Assembly (NCBI GenBank): GCA_031549605.1
Contig: JAVBPM010000059.1
Span: 1 to 34,418, forward strand
From: WRAI01 sp031549605
GTDB taxonomy: Bacteria > Bacillota > Clostridia > Oscillospirales > UBA929
Reading direction: 5' to 3'
DNA length: 34,418 nt
Shown here: piece by piece, positions 8,164-17,199 of the stretch
Numbering within the stretch: the stretch's first letter is position 1
How the letters are laid out: every line of letters begins with the position of its first letter
Program-made: the position numbers and the translations under genes
The notes under the pieces: model-generated
What the model saw: the letters and a program-made list of their open reading frames with translations, nothing else
What the model was told of the DNA's origin: nothing
The model's database searches: none

Positions 8164-8189
8164 GAAAAAACAGGCGGGAAAACCCGCCC
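8164..8189 (-). terminator. Intrinsic terminator after polC
   Basis: GGCGGG (8173-8178) pairs with CCCGCC (8183-8188) around an AAAA loop. On the leftward strand the stem is followed by TGTTTTTTC. It lies just past the polC stop and closes the long rpsB-to-polC block. Confidence 0.85.
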
Positions 8190-8196
8190 GTTTGTA

Positions 8197-11100
8197 TTAC
8201 AAATCAAACAGCGACGTCTGCAGCGTGTCGGGCAGACTGCTCAGCGCGCCCAGCCGCCGCAGGCTCTCAATGTGTGACTTGTTTAGCTTGGCGCACCGCG
8301 CCTGCAAATCCTCGACCGCCATAAACGGCTTGTCGCGCTCACGCACAATTTCCATGGCCGCCACATCGCCCAATTGCGGAATCGCCGTCAACGGCAGCCG
8401 CAGCGCGCCGTCCTCAATGAGGTAGTCAACAGCGTCCGACTTGTAGATGTCGACAGGCAAGAACCGAAAGCCGCGCAGCGCAAACTCGTAGGCAACCTCG
8501 GCCACCGTCAATTCGTCATTTTCCTTGGCCGACCGCGTCGGCTTCTTTTTCAACAGCCGCAGCACGCGCCGCACCTCGTCCAGCCCGTTGGTCATGGTGT
8601 CGATGTCAAAGGTCTTGGCGCGGATGGAAAAATACGAGCTGTAAAAGGCCAGCGGATAATGCACCTTGTACCACGCAATACGGAAGGCGGCCATGACATA
8701 GGCCACGGCGTGCGCCTTGGGAAAGAGATACTTAATCGCACGGCACGACTCTATGTACCAGCGCGGCGTGTCACAGGCCACCATCGCCTGCTCCTGCTCG
8801 GCGTTAAAGCCCCTTCCCTTACGCACGCTTTCCATGATATTGAACGCCGTTTTGGCCTCCATGCCGCGCTGCATCAGCGTGTGCAGAATGTCGTCGCGCG
8901 TGCCCACGACGTTTTTCAGCGTGCAGGTGCCCGATTTAATCAAGTCCTCGGCGTTATTTTTCCACACCATCTCGCCGTGCGACAGGCCGGAAATGCGCAG
9001 CAAATCATCAAAGCTGGTCGGCTTGGCCGTCATCAGCATACCGCGCACAAAGTTGGTGCCAAACTCAGGCACCGCCACCGCGCCCGACGGTCCCAGCAGC
9101 TCGTCCTTGCTGTAGCCCAGCACCGACGAGTCGGTAAACATTTGCAGCACCTCAGGCGCGCCCAGCGGCACCTCCTCATTGCTCACGCCGGTCAAATCGG
9201 CCAGCATTTTCAAAATGGTCGGGTTATCATGGCCGAGAATGTCCAGCTTGAGCAGATTTTCCTCAATCGAGTGGTAGTCAAAGTGGGAAATAACCATGTT
9301 GTCGCCCACCTTGTTGGCAGGGTACTGCACGGGGCAAAACTCATTGATGTCCATGCCGTCGGGCAAAATCAGCACGCCGCCGGGGTGCTGACCCGTCGAC
9401 CGGCGCACGCCCTCCAACCCTGCCGCCAGCTTCTCCTGCTCGACACGCGTCATCGACTTGCCGTAGATGTCCAAATACTCGCCGACAAACATCAGCCCCA
9501 TGCGCTCTTTGATGGTGCCGATGGTGCCCGCCTTGTAGACGTTGTTGTCGCCAAACATTTCCAGCGTGTGCTTATGCGCCTCGGCCTGATACGCGCCCGA
9601 AAAGTTAAGGTCAATGTCCGGCTTCTTGTCGGCCTCAAAGCCCAGGAAGATGGCAAAGCTGATGTCATAGCCGTCCTTGACATAGGGCGCGCCGCAATGC
9701 GGGCACAACTTGTCCGGCAAATCAGGGCCGCAGGCCGCGCCGCTGTCCTCGGGAAACTCCCACGACTGGCACCGCTCACAGCGGTAGTGCGCCGGTAGCG
9801 CGTTAACCTCGGAAATACCGGCCAAAAACGCGACAATCGACGACCCGACGCTGCCGCGCGAGCCAACCTGATAGCCACACTCAACGCTGCGCGCCACCAG
9901 CCGCTGCGCGCTGACGTAAATCACGGCATAGCCGTGGTCAATAATCGAATTCAGCTCCTTGTCGACACGCTCCTGCAGCATCGGCGGCAGCTTGTCACCG
10001 TAGTAGCGCTGAATACCCTCGCGCGTCATACGGCGCAAGTCCTCTTTATCGCCCTCAATAACGGGGAAAAATTCGCCCGATTTAATCGGCGACACATGTT
10101 CAATGGCGTCGGCAATGGCGTTGGGGTTTTCCACCACAACGGCATAGGCCTTGTCCTCACCCAGATAGGCAAATTCGGCCAGCATCTCATCGGTTGTCTT
10201 GAGGTAAAAGGGCTGCGGCACCTGCGACTTGGGATATTTGCGGTGCAGCACCTCGCGCGCTGTCTCCTCCTCCGGCTCACAAAAATGCACGTCGCCCGTC
10301 GCCACCACGGGAATACCCAGCTTCTCGCCGATGTCCAGCACCTTGACGTTGAAATCGCGCAGCTGCTGCTCGCTCTCGGCCGCGCCGTTATACAGCATAA
10401 AGGCGTTGTTGCAAATGGGCATGATCTCCAGATAGTCGTAGAACCGCGCGATCTCGCACAGTGTGTCGTCGTCCTCACCGCGCACAACGGCCTGAAACAG
10501 CTCACCGCGCTCGCACGCCGATCCAATCAGCAGACCGTCGCGCAGCCGCGCCAGCAATGCCTTGTCATAGCGCGGCTTCTTGTAAAAACAGTGCAAATGG
10601 CTCTCACTAACCAAGCGGTAGAGGTTGGTCAGCCCCGTCTGATTTTTAGCCAAAACGGTGATATGGCGCAACCGCTCACTGGCGTTGCGCGCTGTCACAT
10701 CGTCGCACAGATAGCCCTCGACACCGTACAGCACCTTGATTTTGTGTTTCTTGGCCGCCGCGTTGGCGTCGGGAAAGCAGTGCACCACGCCGTGGTCGGT
10801 AATGGCCACGGCACCGTGACCCCAGCGCGCCGCCGTGGCAATCAGCTTTTTGACGTCGCTGACACCGTCCTCGGCCGACATATTGGTGTGCAGATGCAGC
10901 TCAACGCGCTTGTGCTCGGCGTCGTCTTGCCGCAGCACCGGCTCGACAAGCTCGATGGCGGTCATGTAAAACATGTCCTCGCTGTCCTCGCGGTAGGTGT
11001 TCTCACGCAGACTGCCCTTGACGCGCACCGTCGCACCCTTCTTGGCCAGCGGTAAAAAAGCCAGCGACAGCTTGGTGCCCTCCTTGGCGTTGCGCGGGTC

Positions 11101-11604
11101 GGCGTTGTAGCAAACACGCACGGCGCCACTGTCGTCGCCCATGCAAAATTTAATGTTGTAAGCGCCCTTGACGCGCTGGTTAAGCGCGTGGTCGGTCGAA
11201 AAAATCGTACCCTCAATGGTGTACTTGCGGTTGCCCGGCACCAGTTCATCCATCGGCGTTATTGCGTCGCCGCCACGTCCCGAAGCCTTGGCACGAGCCG
11301 CCTTGGCCGCCGGTCTGGCGGTCGGCTCAGCCGGCTTGGGCGTGTCGGACACCGTCTGCTCATACGCCCATGTCTCCCGGTCACCCACCGTGACCTTATT
11401 GACCAGCGACAGCTCCAGCGCCACCAGCCCAAAGCGCTCCTTAATGGCCGTCTTGAGCCGCGTCAGCGTCGCCTCGTCAACGGCGTCATCGGCGCTAACC
11501 GACATACTCATCGACTGCGCCTGCCGGTCGGCCGCCGCACTGACGACGGTAAAAGTAACGTTGCTGTCAAAAGGCAGCAACGCATTAAGTGTCGCGATAT
11601 CCAT
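8197..11604 (-). CDS. polC: PolC-type DNA polymerase III alpha, apparently without exonuclease domain
   Basis: A 1135-residue replicative DNA polymerase of the PolC class. In order: an N-terminal domain with an Ala/Lys-rich linker (about 85-115), an OB-fold (about 125-225), a PHP domain beginning RVELHLHTNMSAEDGV (233-248) with AITDHGVV (267-274), then the polymerase core. Zinc cysteines are 609, 612, 634 and 637. Catalytic aspartates are 663 and 665 in KPDIDLNFSG and Asp788 in LLKLDILGHD. The C-terminal QTSLF (1129-1133) fits a sliding-clamp motif. Known PolC proteins are about 1430 residues because a DEDD 3'-5' exonuclease is inserted after the PHP segment ending YGVEAxLVDD. Here YGVEGYLCDD (293-302) runs straight into VTARNASERLRHITVLAKNQ, the sequence normally found after the exonuclease. 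The frame is open throughout. Lies 11 bases after ispG and ends at a terminator. Confidence 0.95.
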   Translation of the reverse strand: MDIATLNALLPFDSNVTFTVVSAAADRQAQSMSMSVSADDAVDEATLTRLKTAIKERFGLVALELSLVNKVTVGDRETWAYEQTVSDTPKPAEPTARPAAKAARAKASGRGGDAITPMDELVPGNRKYTIEGTIFSTDHALNQRVKGAYNIKFCMGDDSGAVRVCYNADPRNAKEGTKLSLAFLPLAKKGATVRVKGSLRENTYREDSEDMFYMTAIELVEPVLRQDDAEHKRVELHLHTNMSAEDGVSDVKKLIATAARWGHGAVAITDHGVVHCFPDANAAAKKHKIKVLYGVEGYLCDDVTARNASERLRHITVLAKNQTGLTNLYRLVSESHLHCFYKKPRYDKALLARLRDGLLIGSACERGELFQAVVRGEDDDTLCEIARFYDYLEIMPICNNAFMLYNGAAESEQQLRDFNVKVLDIGEKLGIPVVATGDVHFCEPEEETAREVLHRKYPKSQVPQPFYLKTTDEMLAEFAYLGEDKAYAVVVENPNAIADAIEHVSPIKSGEFFPVIEGDKEDLRRMTREGIQRYYGDKLPPMLQERVDKELNSIIDHGYAVIYVSAQRLVARSVECGYQVGSRGSVGSSIVAFLAGISEVNALPAHYRCERCQSWEFPEDSGAACGPDLPDKLCPHCGAPYVKDGYDISFAIFLGFEADKKPDIDLNFSGAYQAEAHKHTLEMFGDNNVYKAGTIGTIKERMGLMFVGEYLDIYGKSMTRVEQEKLAAGLEGVRRSTGQHPGGVLILPDGMDINEFCPVQYPANKVGDNMVISHFDYHSIEENLLKLDILGHDNPTILKMLADLTGVSNEEVPLGAPEVLQMFTDSSVLGYSKDELLGPSGAVAVPEFGTNFVRGMLMTAKPTSFDDLLRISGLSHGEMVWKNNAEDLIKSGTCTLKNVVGTRDDILHTLMQRGMEAKTAFNIMESVRKGRGFNAEQEQAMVACDTPRWYIESCRAIKYLFPKAHAVAYVMAAFRIAWYKVHYPLAFYSSYFSIRAKTFDIDTMTNGLDEVRRVLRLLKKKPTRSAKENDELTVAEVAYEFALRGFRFLPVDIYKSDAVDYLIEDGALRLPLTAIPQLGDVAAMEIVRERDKPFMAVEDLQARCAKLNKSHIESLRRLGALSSLPDTLQTSLFDL

Positions 11605-11615
11605 GTCAACCCATC

Positions 11616-12650
11616 CTATGTAGCATCAATCAGCGCCATCAGCTCGTCCACCAGCTGCTCCTGCGCCACTTTTTTCACAATTTGACCCCTGGCAAACAAC
11701 AGGCCCTCGCCGTCGCCGCCGGCAATGCCGAAGTCGGCATCGGCCGCTTCGCCCGGCCCGTTGACCGCGCAGCCCATGACCGCCACTTTCATCGGCCGGT
11801 CATAGCCGTCCAGCCGCCGCTCAACGTCGTAGGCCAGCGCGCGCAAATCAATGCGCGTGCGCCCGCACGTCGGGCAGGCCACCACCTCAACGCCGCGCCG
11901 CAGCCCCAACGCCTGCAAAATGGCGCGCGCCGCGCGCACCTCCTCGCACACATCCTCGGTCAGCGACACGCGCAACGTGTCGCCAATGCCGTCGGCCAGC
12001 AGCGCGCCCATGCACACCGCCGACTTGATGATGCCGTGATACAGCGTACCCGCCTCGGTCACGCCCAAATGCAGCGGCACGTCCGACACCTGTCGCATCA
12101 GCCGGTAGGCCTCAATGGTACGCGTCACCGACGATGACTTCAGCGAAATGCAGATGTCCTCAAAGCCAAACTCATGCAACATTGCCATCTGCGTCGTCGC
12201 CGACTCCACCAGCGCGGCCGCCGTCGGCGCGCCGTGCTTGGCCAGCAGCGTCTTGCTCACTGAGCCGCTATTAACGCCAATGCGTATCGGCACGCGCGCC
12301 GCTTGGCACGCCTGTGCCACAGCACGCACACGCTCGGGCGCGCCGATATTGCCCGGGTTAATACGCACCTTACTCACGCCCGCCGCCACCGCGTCAAGCG
12401 CCAGTCTGTAGTCAAAATGAATGTCGGCCACCACCGGCAACGGCGAAGACGCCGTGATTTCGGCCAGCGGCGCGATAGCCGCCTTGTCGGGCACCGCCAC
12501 GCGCACAATCTGACAGCCGGCGTCGGCTAGCCGCCCAATCTGCGCTAGCGTCGCGGCACTGTCGCGCGTATCGGTGTCGCACATCGACTGCACCGACACC
12601 GGCGCGCCGCCGCCGATTTTAACGCCGCCGACCTGAATAAACCGGCTCAT
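11616..12650 (-). CDS. ispG: 4-hydroxy-3-methylbut-2-enyl diphosphate synthase (IspG/GcpE)
   Basis: A 344-residue IspG that converts methylerythritol cyclodiphosphate to HMBPP in the MEP isoprenoid pathway. The N-terminal barrel shows VGGVKIGGGAPVSVQSM and the binding region VRINPGNIG. The three 4Fe-4S ligands are in CPTCGR and MGCAVNGPGEA near the C-terminus. Length fits the short bacterial form. The ATG overlaps the rseP stop by four bases (ATGA). Together with dxr two genes upstream and uppS it places early and late isoprenoid steps in one operon. The position after rseP and dxr is usual in clostridia. Confidence 0.96.
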   Translation of the reverse strand: MSRFIQVGGVKIGGGAPVSVQSMCDTDTRDSAATLAQIGRLADAGCQIVRVAVPDKAAIAPLAEITASSPLPVVADIHFDYRLALDAVAAGVSKVRINPGNIGAPERVRAVAQACQAARVPIRIGVNSGSVSKTLLAKHGAPTAAALVESATTQMAMLHEFGFEDICISLKSSSVTRTIEAYRLMRQVSDVPLHLGVTEAGTLYHGIIKSAVCMGALLADGIGDTLRVSLTEDVCEEVRAARAILQALGLRRGVEVVACPTCGRTRIDLRALAYDVERRLDGYDRPMKVAVMGCAVNGPGEAADADFGIAGGDGEGLLFARGQIVKKVAQEQLVDELMALIDAT

Positions 12651-13879
12651 CGTGAAAGAATACGCGCAATGTCGCCGTAAAAGACGACCACCATCAACAG
12701 CATCAGTAGAATGAAGAAAATGGCGTGCAGCATGCCCTCAAACTTAGCTGGGATCTTGCGGCGTATGATCATTTCAATGAGAATAAACAGAATGCGTCCG
12801 CCGTCCAGCGCCGGCAAGGGCAGCTGATTAACCACGGCCAGGTTCAGGGCAATCATAGCGGCAAACATCAGGAATGTGCGCAGCATACCGCCCGCCGTGC
12901 TGCCCGAGGTCGCCACCTGATTGATTGTGTCGGTCATACCCACCGGGCCCATCAAATCGGTCACTTTCGCGGAACCGTTAAACAGCATGGCCACAGACGT
13001 CGTCACCAGCTGTACCATCTCCAGCGACTTGTTGCCGGCAAACGCCACGCGGTCACCAAAATCAAAGGTATCGTATCCCATGGTAAAGCCGTACAGCTTG
13101 CCGTACTCATCCTTACCCTGCACCTTCTGATGCTTCCAGGTAAAGTCATTAATCTCAATTTCTTTTCCGTCGCGCTCAACGACAATATCTTGTACCTCAT
13201 CTTTGGCCAAGCTGAGGAAAAATCCGACATAATCGTAACTGTAAACGTGCTTTCCGTTAATCTTGACAAAGCGGTCACCCACCTGTAAGACGTCGGTATA
13301 GGCAAAAGGCTCGTATTTGGTCTGGTCAATGTAATAATTCACATAGCTCTGCAACGCCGCTTTCTTATCGGCCGGCGTTGCCGGGTCGGCGATCGTGGCG
13401 TACACCTCGGTCATGGTGGGTAGCGTCGTATAGCCATAGTCGTCCAACACAGCCATGGCGACCTGCTCATCCTGTTGGCTAAACTGACCGTCATAGAAGT
13501 CGACGATTACCGGCACATTGTCGCCATCCTTGAGGCAGGCCAACACAAACAGCAGCAACACACCGACCAATACGTTCATAAACGAACCGGCCAGCAGCAC
13601 CAAAATACGCTGCCAGCGCGGACGGTTGCCAAAGGCATGCGGATTTTCGCTATCCTGATCCTCGCCCTCCATGGCACAAAAGCCGCCAATAGGCAGCGCG
13701 CGAATAGTAAAGAGCGTTTTCTTGCCCTGTTTTTTATAAATCTTGGGTCCCATACCGATGGCAAACTCGTTGACCTGCACCTTGCACAGTCGCGCCACAA
13801 TAAAATGGCCAAACTCATGCGCCACCACCATGATGCCCAGAATAACAATCATCAGCAAAATGGAAAACACAATCGACAT
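12647..13879 (-). CDS. rseP: Site-2 intramembrane zinc metalloprotease (RseP family)
   Basis: A 410-residue membrane protease of the RseP/RasP/SpoIVFB class. The first membrane helix holds the zinc motif VVAHEFGHF (HExxH). The last helices hold NQLPLPALDGGRI, which carries the third zinc ligand. A soluble PDZ-like part lies between (about residues 120-290). A hydrophobic helix closes the C-terminus. The family cleaves anti-sigma factors and leftover signal peptides inside the membrane. An ECF sigma/anti-sigma pair is found at 23362-24937, so RseP could act in that pathway, but nothing in the sequence proves it. Overlaps ispG by four bases and lies 47 bases after dxr. Confidence 0.94.
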   Translation of the reverse strand: MSIVFSILLMIVILGIMVVAHEFGHFIVARLCKVQVNEFAIGMGPKIYKKQGKKTLFTIRALPIGGFCAMEGEDQDSENPHAFGNRPRWQRILVLLAGSFMNVLVGVLLLFVLACLKDGDNVPVIVDFYDGQFSQQDEQVAMAVLDDYGYTTLPTMTEVYATIADPATPADKKAALQSYVNYYIDQTKYEPFAYTDVLQVGDRFVKINGKHVYSYDYVGFFLSLAKDEVQDIVVERDGKEIEINDFTWKHQKVQGKDEYGKLYGFTMGYDTFDFGDRVAFAGNKSLEMVQLVTTSVAMLFNGSAKVTDLMGPVGMTDTINQVATSGSTAGGMLRTFLMFAAMIALNLAVVNQLPLPALDGGRILFILIEMIIRRKIPAKFEGMLHAIFFILLMLLMVVVFYGDIARILSR

Positions 13880-13913
13880 ACGCCTTCTCCTTTACCTCAT
13901 AAGCAATGCGCTC

Positions 13914-13919
13914 AGTATA
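13914..13919 (-). promoter_or_regulatory. Possible extended -10 element before rseP
   Basis: In the dxr-rseP gap the leftward strand reads TATGGTATACT, a TG-extended -10 box, about 35 bases before the rseP ATG. No convincing -35 box precedes it. It could give rseP and ispG some expression independent of the operon. Confidence 0.3.
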
Positions 13920-13926
13920 CCATAGT

Positions 13927-15060
13927 TCAGCCCGGCTTACCAGCCGCGCCCATCTTCTTTCGCACCTCGGCGTCCAGCGCCAGGCAGTCGTCAGCACTCG
14001 CCACGGCAGGCCAATCAGCCGCAAGCTGTTGCGCCACAAGCGCCTCAATGTCCAAAAAGCCGACGCGTCCCGCTAAAAAGTCCGCCACAGCCACCTCGTT
14101 GGCGGCATTAAGCACCACGCAAGCCGCCTGTCCGGCCGCCGCCGCCTGTTTGGCCAGCCGTAAGCAGCCAAAGGTCTGCTCGTCAGGCGGCGCAAAGGTC
14201 AGCGTCGACGCCGTCGACCAGTCAACACAAGGCACCGGTGTGTCCAGCCGCCGTGGATAAGACAGCGCATAGGCAATCGGCACACGCATATCAGCAACAC
14301 CCAGCTGCGCCAAGGTCGCGCCGTCACAAAACGTGACCATTGAATGAACAATACTCTGTCGATGCACCGTTACGCCAATGTCCTGCGGCGCCAGCCCAAA
14401 CAGCCGCATCGCCTCAATCAATTCCAAGCCCTTGTTCATCATCGTGGCACAATCAACGGTGATCTTCGCGCCCATATTCCACGTCGGGTGCGCCAACGCG
14501 TCGGCCGCGGTATACGCCGCCAATTGCCCGCGGCTCTTGCCGTAAAACGGCCCGCCCGATGCTGTCAAGGTAATGTTCTTGACTTCACTGCGAGCGGCAC
14601 CCTGCAAGCACTGAAAAATCGCCGAGTGTTCGCTATCCACCGGCAGCAGCGCAACGCCCTTGCGCTGCACTGCCTGCATCACGTACTCACCACCCACCAC
14701 CAGCGATTCCTTGTTGGCCAGCGCCACATCGCGTCCGGCGGCAATCGCGGCCAGCGTAAACGGCAGACCGGCTACGCCGACAATGGCGTTCAACACCATG
14801 TCGCATTCGCAGTCCAGCACATCAAACAGATTGTCGCTTACAACAACGCCGGTGTCGGCCAAGCGAACGCGCAAAGCAGCGGCAGCTGTTTTGTCAGCCA
14901 CCGCCACCATTTGAGGTCGAAATTCACGCGCCTGCCGCTCCAGCAAGTCGACATTGCGACCCGCCGTCAGCGCTACAGGTGCCCAGCCCCAGCTTTTTAG
15001 GATGTCCAGCGTCTGCACGCCAATCGAGCCGGTTGAGCCAAATATGATAAGCTTTTTCAC
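13927..15060 (-). CDS. dxr: 1-deoxy-D-xylulose 5-phosphate reductoisomerase
   Basis: A 377-residue Dxr (IspC), the NADPH-dependent enzyme that makes 2-C-methylerythritol 4-phosphate, first committed step of the MEP pathway and the fosmidomycin target. Motifs are the NADPH loop GSTGSIG (residues 8-14), ALANKESLVVGG, the metal-binding LLPVDSEHSAIFQ, HPTWNMGAKITVDCATMMNK, and VHRQSIVHSM. Length is typical. The start is GTG at 15060, which overlaps the cdsA stop as GTGA, so the two are translationally coupled. Confidence 0.97.
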   Translation of the reverse strand: MKKLIIFGSTGSIGVQTLDILKSWGWAPVALTAGRNVDLLERQAREFRPQMVAVADKTAAAALRVRLADTGVVVSDNLFDVLDCECDMVLNAIVGVAGLPFTLAAIAAGRDVALANKESLVVGGEYVMQAVQRKGVALLPVDSEHSAIFQCLQGAARSEVKNITLTASGGPFYGKSRGQLAAYTAADALAHPTWNMGAKITVDCATMMNKGLELIEAMRLFGLAPQDIGVTVHRQSIVHSMVTFCDGATLAQLGVADMRVPIAYALSYPRRLDTPVPCVDWSTASTLTFAPPDEQTFGCLRLAKQAAAAGQAACVVLNAANEVAVADFLAGRVGFLDIEALVAQQLAADWPAVASADDCLALDAEVRKKMGAAGKPG

Positions 15061-15899
15061 TTGATAACCACGGGCGCAATTTGCAACATGAGCGCCACAT
15101 AAGGCGCGACAAAGATAATAGAATCAAAGCGATCCAGCGCACCGCCGTGACCCGGCAGCAACCGGCTGTAATCCTTGATGCCAAACGAGCGCTTGATGTA
15201 GGAGAAGCAGAGGTCACCAAACTGCCCCACCGCGCCGCCAAACAGCGCCACAACCAGCAGCCAGACAAAGTCAATGTCATGGAAATACACAACCTTGAGC
15301 ACCATGCCCAGAATTCCGGCAAACAGCATCGCGCCCAGCAACCCGCCAATCGAGCCCTCAACGCTTTTCTTCGGGCTAATCAACGGCGCCAAACGGTGCT
15401 TACCCAGCACCACGCCGACCTGATAGGCCAAGATATCGCACCCAAAGGCAATGCAGAAGGGCAGCAGACACAGCTCAACGCCAAACGGCCCGTGCGCAAT
15501 GATTTGAATCGCACTTAAAAACGAGGGCACCACAAGCGCGGCAAATAGCGCGGCACCAATCTGCCCCAACCCCATCACCTTGACGGATGCGTCGCCATAA
15601 TCGGGTCGTACCGTCAACATACCGGCGGCAAACAATAAGACCACAAAGCCAAAGACAACGGCCGCCAGCACAACCGGCGACAGCTGATAGTAAAACCACA
15701 GCGGCATAAACACCGCCATAGCCATAGACACACCCACCATAAAGCGGTGCTTGACAAAGCCGGTCGCCCACAACAGCTCGTAAGCGCCCAGCGCGGCAAT
15801 CGCGGCAATGGCATAGGGCAACACAACTTGCGGCGCAAAAAACAGCACGACAATCAGCAAGGGCAGCAAAATAATGCCGACTATATAACGTACAAGCAA
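15057..15899 (-). CDS. cdsA: Phosphatidate cytidylyltransferase (CDP-diglyceride synthase)
   Basis: A 280-residue membrane protein with about eight hydrophobic helices. It makes CDP-diacylglycerol from CTP and phosphatidic acid, the branch point of phospholipid synthesis. The C-terminal family signature is visible as SYIKRSFGIKDYSRLLPGHG followed by GALDRFDS, and ISPKKSVEGSIGG precedes it. The open frame reaches 16010, but that part overlaps uppS on the same strand. I choose TTG at 15899, since GGAGG lies seven bases upstream and the protein then begins directly with its first membrane helix (LLVRYIVGIILLP). A TTG start is unusual in this window and could limit its synthesis. Confidence 0.93.
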   Translation of the reverse strand: MLVRYIVGIILLPLLIVVLFFAPQVVLPYAIAAIAALGAYELLWATGFVKHRFMVGVSMAMAVFMPLWFYYQLSPVVLAAVVFGFVVLLFAAGMLTVRPDYGDASVKVMGLGQIGAALFAALVVPSFLSAIQIIAHGPFGVELCLLPFCIAFGCDILAYQVGVVLGKHRLAPLISPKKSVEGSIGGLLGAMLFAGILGMVLKVVYFHDIDFVWLLVVALFGGAVGQFGDLCFSYIKRSFGIKDYSRLLPGHGGALDRFDSIIFVAPYVALMLQIAPVVIK

Positions 15900-15903
15900 A
15901 ACA

Positions 15904-16644
15904 TCAACCTCCGAATTTACGCTGGCGCTGTTGAAACGCCAATATGGCGCGGTCAATCTCAGCCGGAGAGAAGTCCGGCCACAGCGTATCGGTAAAATAG
16001 AGCTCGGCATACACCGACTGCCACATCAAAAAATTGGACAGGCGGTATTCGCCGCTGGGACGAATAATCAAATCGGGGTCAGGCATCCCCGCCGTGTCTA
16101 GGCGCGACGTCAACACCGCCTCGGTAATGTCCTCCGGCTTGAGCTGACCCGCAGCGACATCGGCGGCCACCGCGCGCACGGCGCGTACCACCTCGTCTCG
16201 TCCGCCGTAGTTAAAGCATATGTTGAGGTTGGCCTTGGTATAACGCGCCGTCTCGCGCTGAGCGCGGTCAATCAGCGCCAGCAAATGCGGTGGCACCCGG
16301 CTCAGATCGCCCAAAAAACGGACACGCGACTGCTCGGCCTCGGCCTTTTCAATGACCTCGTTGAGAAACTTCTCCATCAGCTTGAAAATGCCCAGCACTT
16401 CCTCCTCGGCGCGCTTCCAGTTCTCGGTCGAAAAGGCGTAGAGCGTGATGTACTCAATGCCGATGTCGCGGCAGTAGTAGATGACCTTGCGCACCGAGTC
16501 GCTGAACCCGGCAATGTGCCCGGCTGTGCGCGGTAGCCCGCGCTTTTTGGCCCAGCGGCCGTTGCCGTCCATGACAATGCCGATATGTCGGGGCAACCGC
16601 GCCGGGTCAAAACTCACCGGCGCGGCGGCTTTCTTTTTCCACAT
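15904..16644 (-). CDS. uppS: Undecaprenyl diphosphate synthase
   Basis: A 246-residue cis-prenyltransferase that builds the C55 lipid carrier used for peptidoglycan and wall polymers. Motifs are HIGIVMDGNGRWAKKRG (catalytic Asp in MDGNGRW), the FSTENW motif, NICFNYGGRDE and the C-terminal LIIRPSGEYRLSNFLMWQ. RPSGEYR replaces the commoner RTSGEQR; the arginines and serine that bind diphosphate remain. The start is ATG at 16644, just after the frr stop; there is no clear ribosome site, so it probably relies on coupling with frr. An upstream in-frame start at 16692 would lie inside frr and adds no family-like residues. Confidence 0.96.
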   Translation of the reverse strand: MWKKKAAAPVSFDPARLPRHIGIVMDGNGRWAKKRGLPRTAGHIAGFSDSVRKVIYYCRDIGIEYITLYAFSTENWKRAEEEVLGIFKLMEKFLNEVIEKAEAEQSRVRFLGDLSRVPPHLLALIDRAQRETARYTKANLNICFNYGGRDEVVRAVRAVAADVAAGQLKPEDITEAVLTSRLDTAGMPDPDLIIRPSGEYRLSNFLMWQSVYAELYFTDTLWPDFSPAEIDRAILAFQQRQRKFGG

Positions 16645-16645
16645 A

Positions 16646-17197
16646 TTAGACTGCCAACAGCTCTTTCTCTTTGTCGGCCACCATCTCGTCAATGCGCTTG
16701 GTCGCCTTGTCGGTCAGCGTCTGAATTTCCTTTTCGGCGTCCTTGAGGTCGTCCTCGGTAATCTCGCTCTTTTTCTTCTGCTCCTTGCACTCGTCAATGA
16801 CCTCACGACGCAGGTTGCGCACGGCCACCTTGCCCTCCTCGGCAAACTTATGCACCTGCTTAATCAAGTCACGACGGCGTTCCTCGGTCAACTGCGGAAA
16901 GCCGAGCCGAATCATCTTACCGTCGTTCTGGGGATGAATGCCCAAGTCCGACTGGTCAATGGCGCGCTCAATGTTTTTCAGCGCCGAGGCGTCCCACGGC
17001 TGAATCACCAGCGTATGCGGCTCGGGTACGCTGACCGAGGCCATCTGCTGAATGGGCGTGGGCGTGCCGTAGTAATCAACCATAATGCGGTCGAGCACCG
17101 CGGCATTGGCGCGACCGGCGCGAATGGTGGCAAACTCGTGTTTCAACACCTCAAGTGTCTTGACTATCTTCTCATCAAAAGCGGCAAACTGGCTCAT
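16646..17197 (-). CDS. frr: Ribosome recycling factor
   Basis: A 183-residue RRF, which with EF-G splits the post-termination ribosome. The three-helix-bundle sequence is complete: ATIRAGRANAAVLDRI, VDYYGTPTPIQQMASV, the LGIHPQNDGKMIRLGFP loop, LTEERRRDLIKQ and VRNLRREVIDE. Length is the family standard. It follows pyrH with two bases between stop and start, and GGAGC lies in the end of pyrH. The pyrH-frr pairing after rpsB-tsf is the widespread bacterial order. Confidence 0.98.
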   Translation of the reverse strand: MSQFAAFDEKIVKTLEVLKHEFATIRAGRANAAVLDRIMVDYYGTPTPIQQMASVSVPEPHTLVIQPWDASALKNIERAIDQSDLGIHPQNDGKMIRLGFPQLTEERRRDLIKQVHKFAEEGKVAVRNLRREVIDECKEQKKKSEITEDDLKDAEKEIQTLTDKATKRIDEMVADKEKELLAV

Positions 17198-17199
17198 AG

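Noticed and set aside
8374..9798. A 474-codon rightward open frame inside polC
   Set aside because: It is the reverse-strand shadow of the conserved polymerase core, with skewed composition and no motif.
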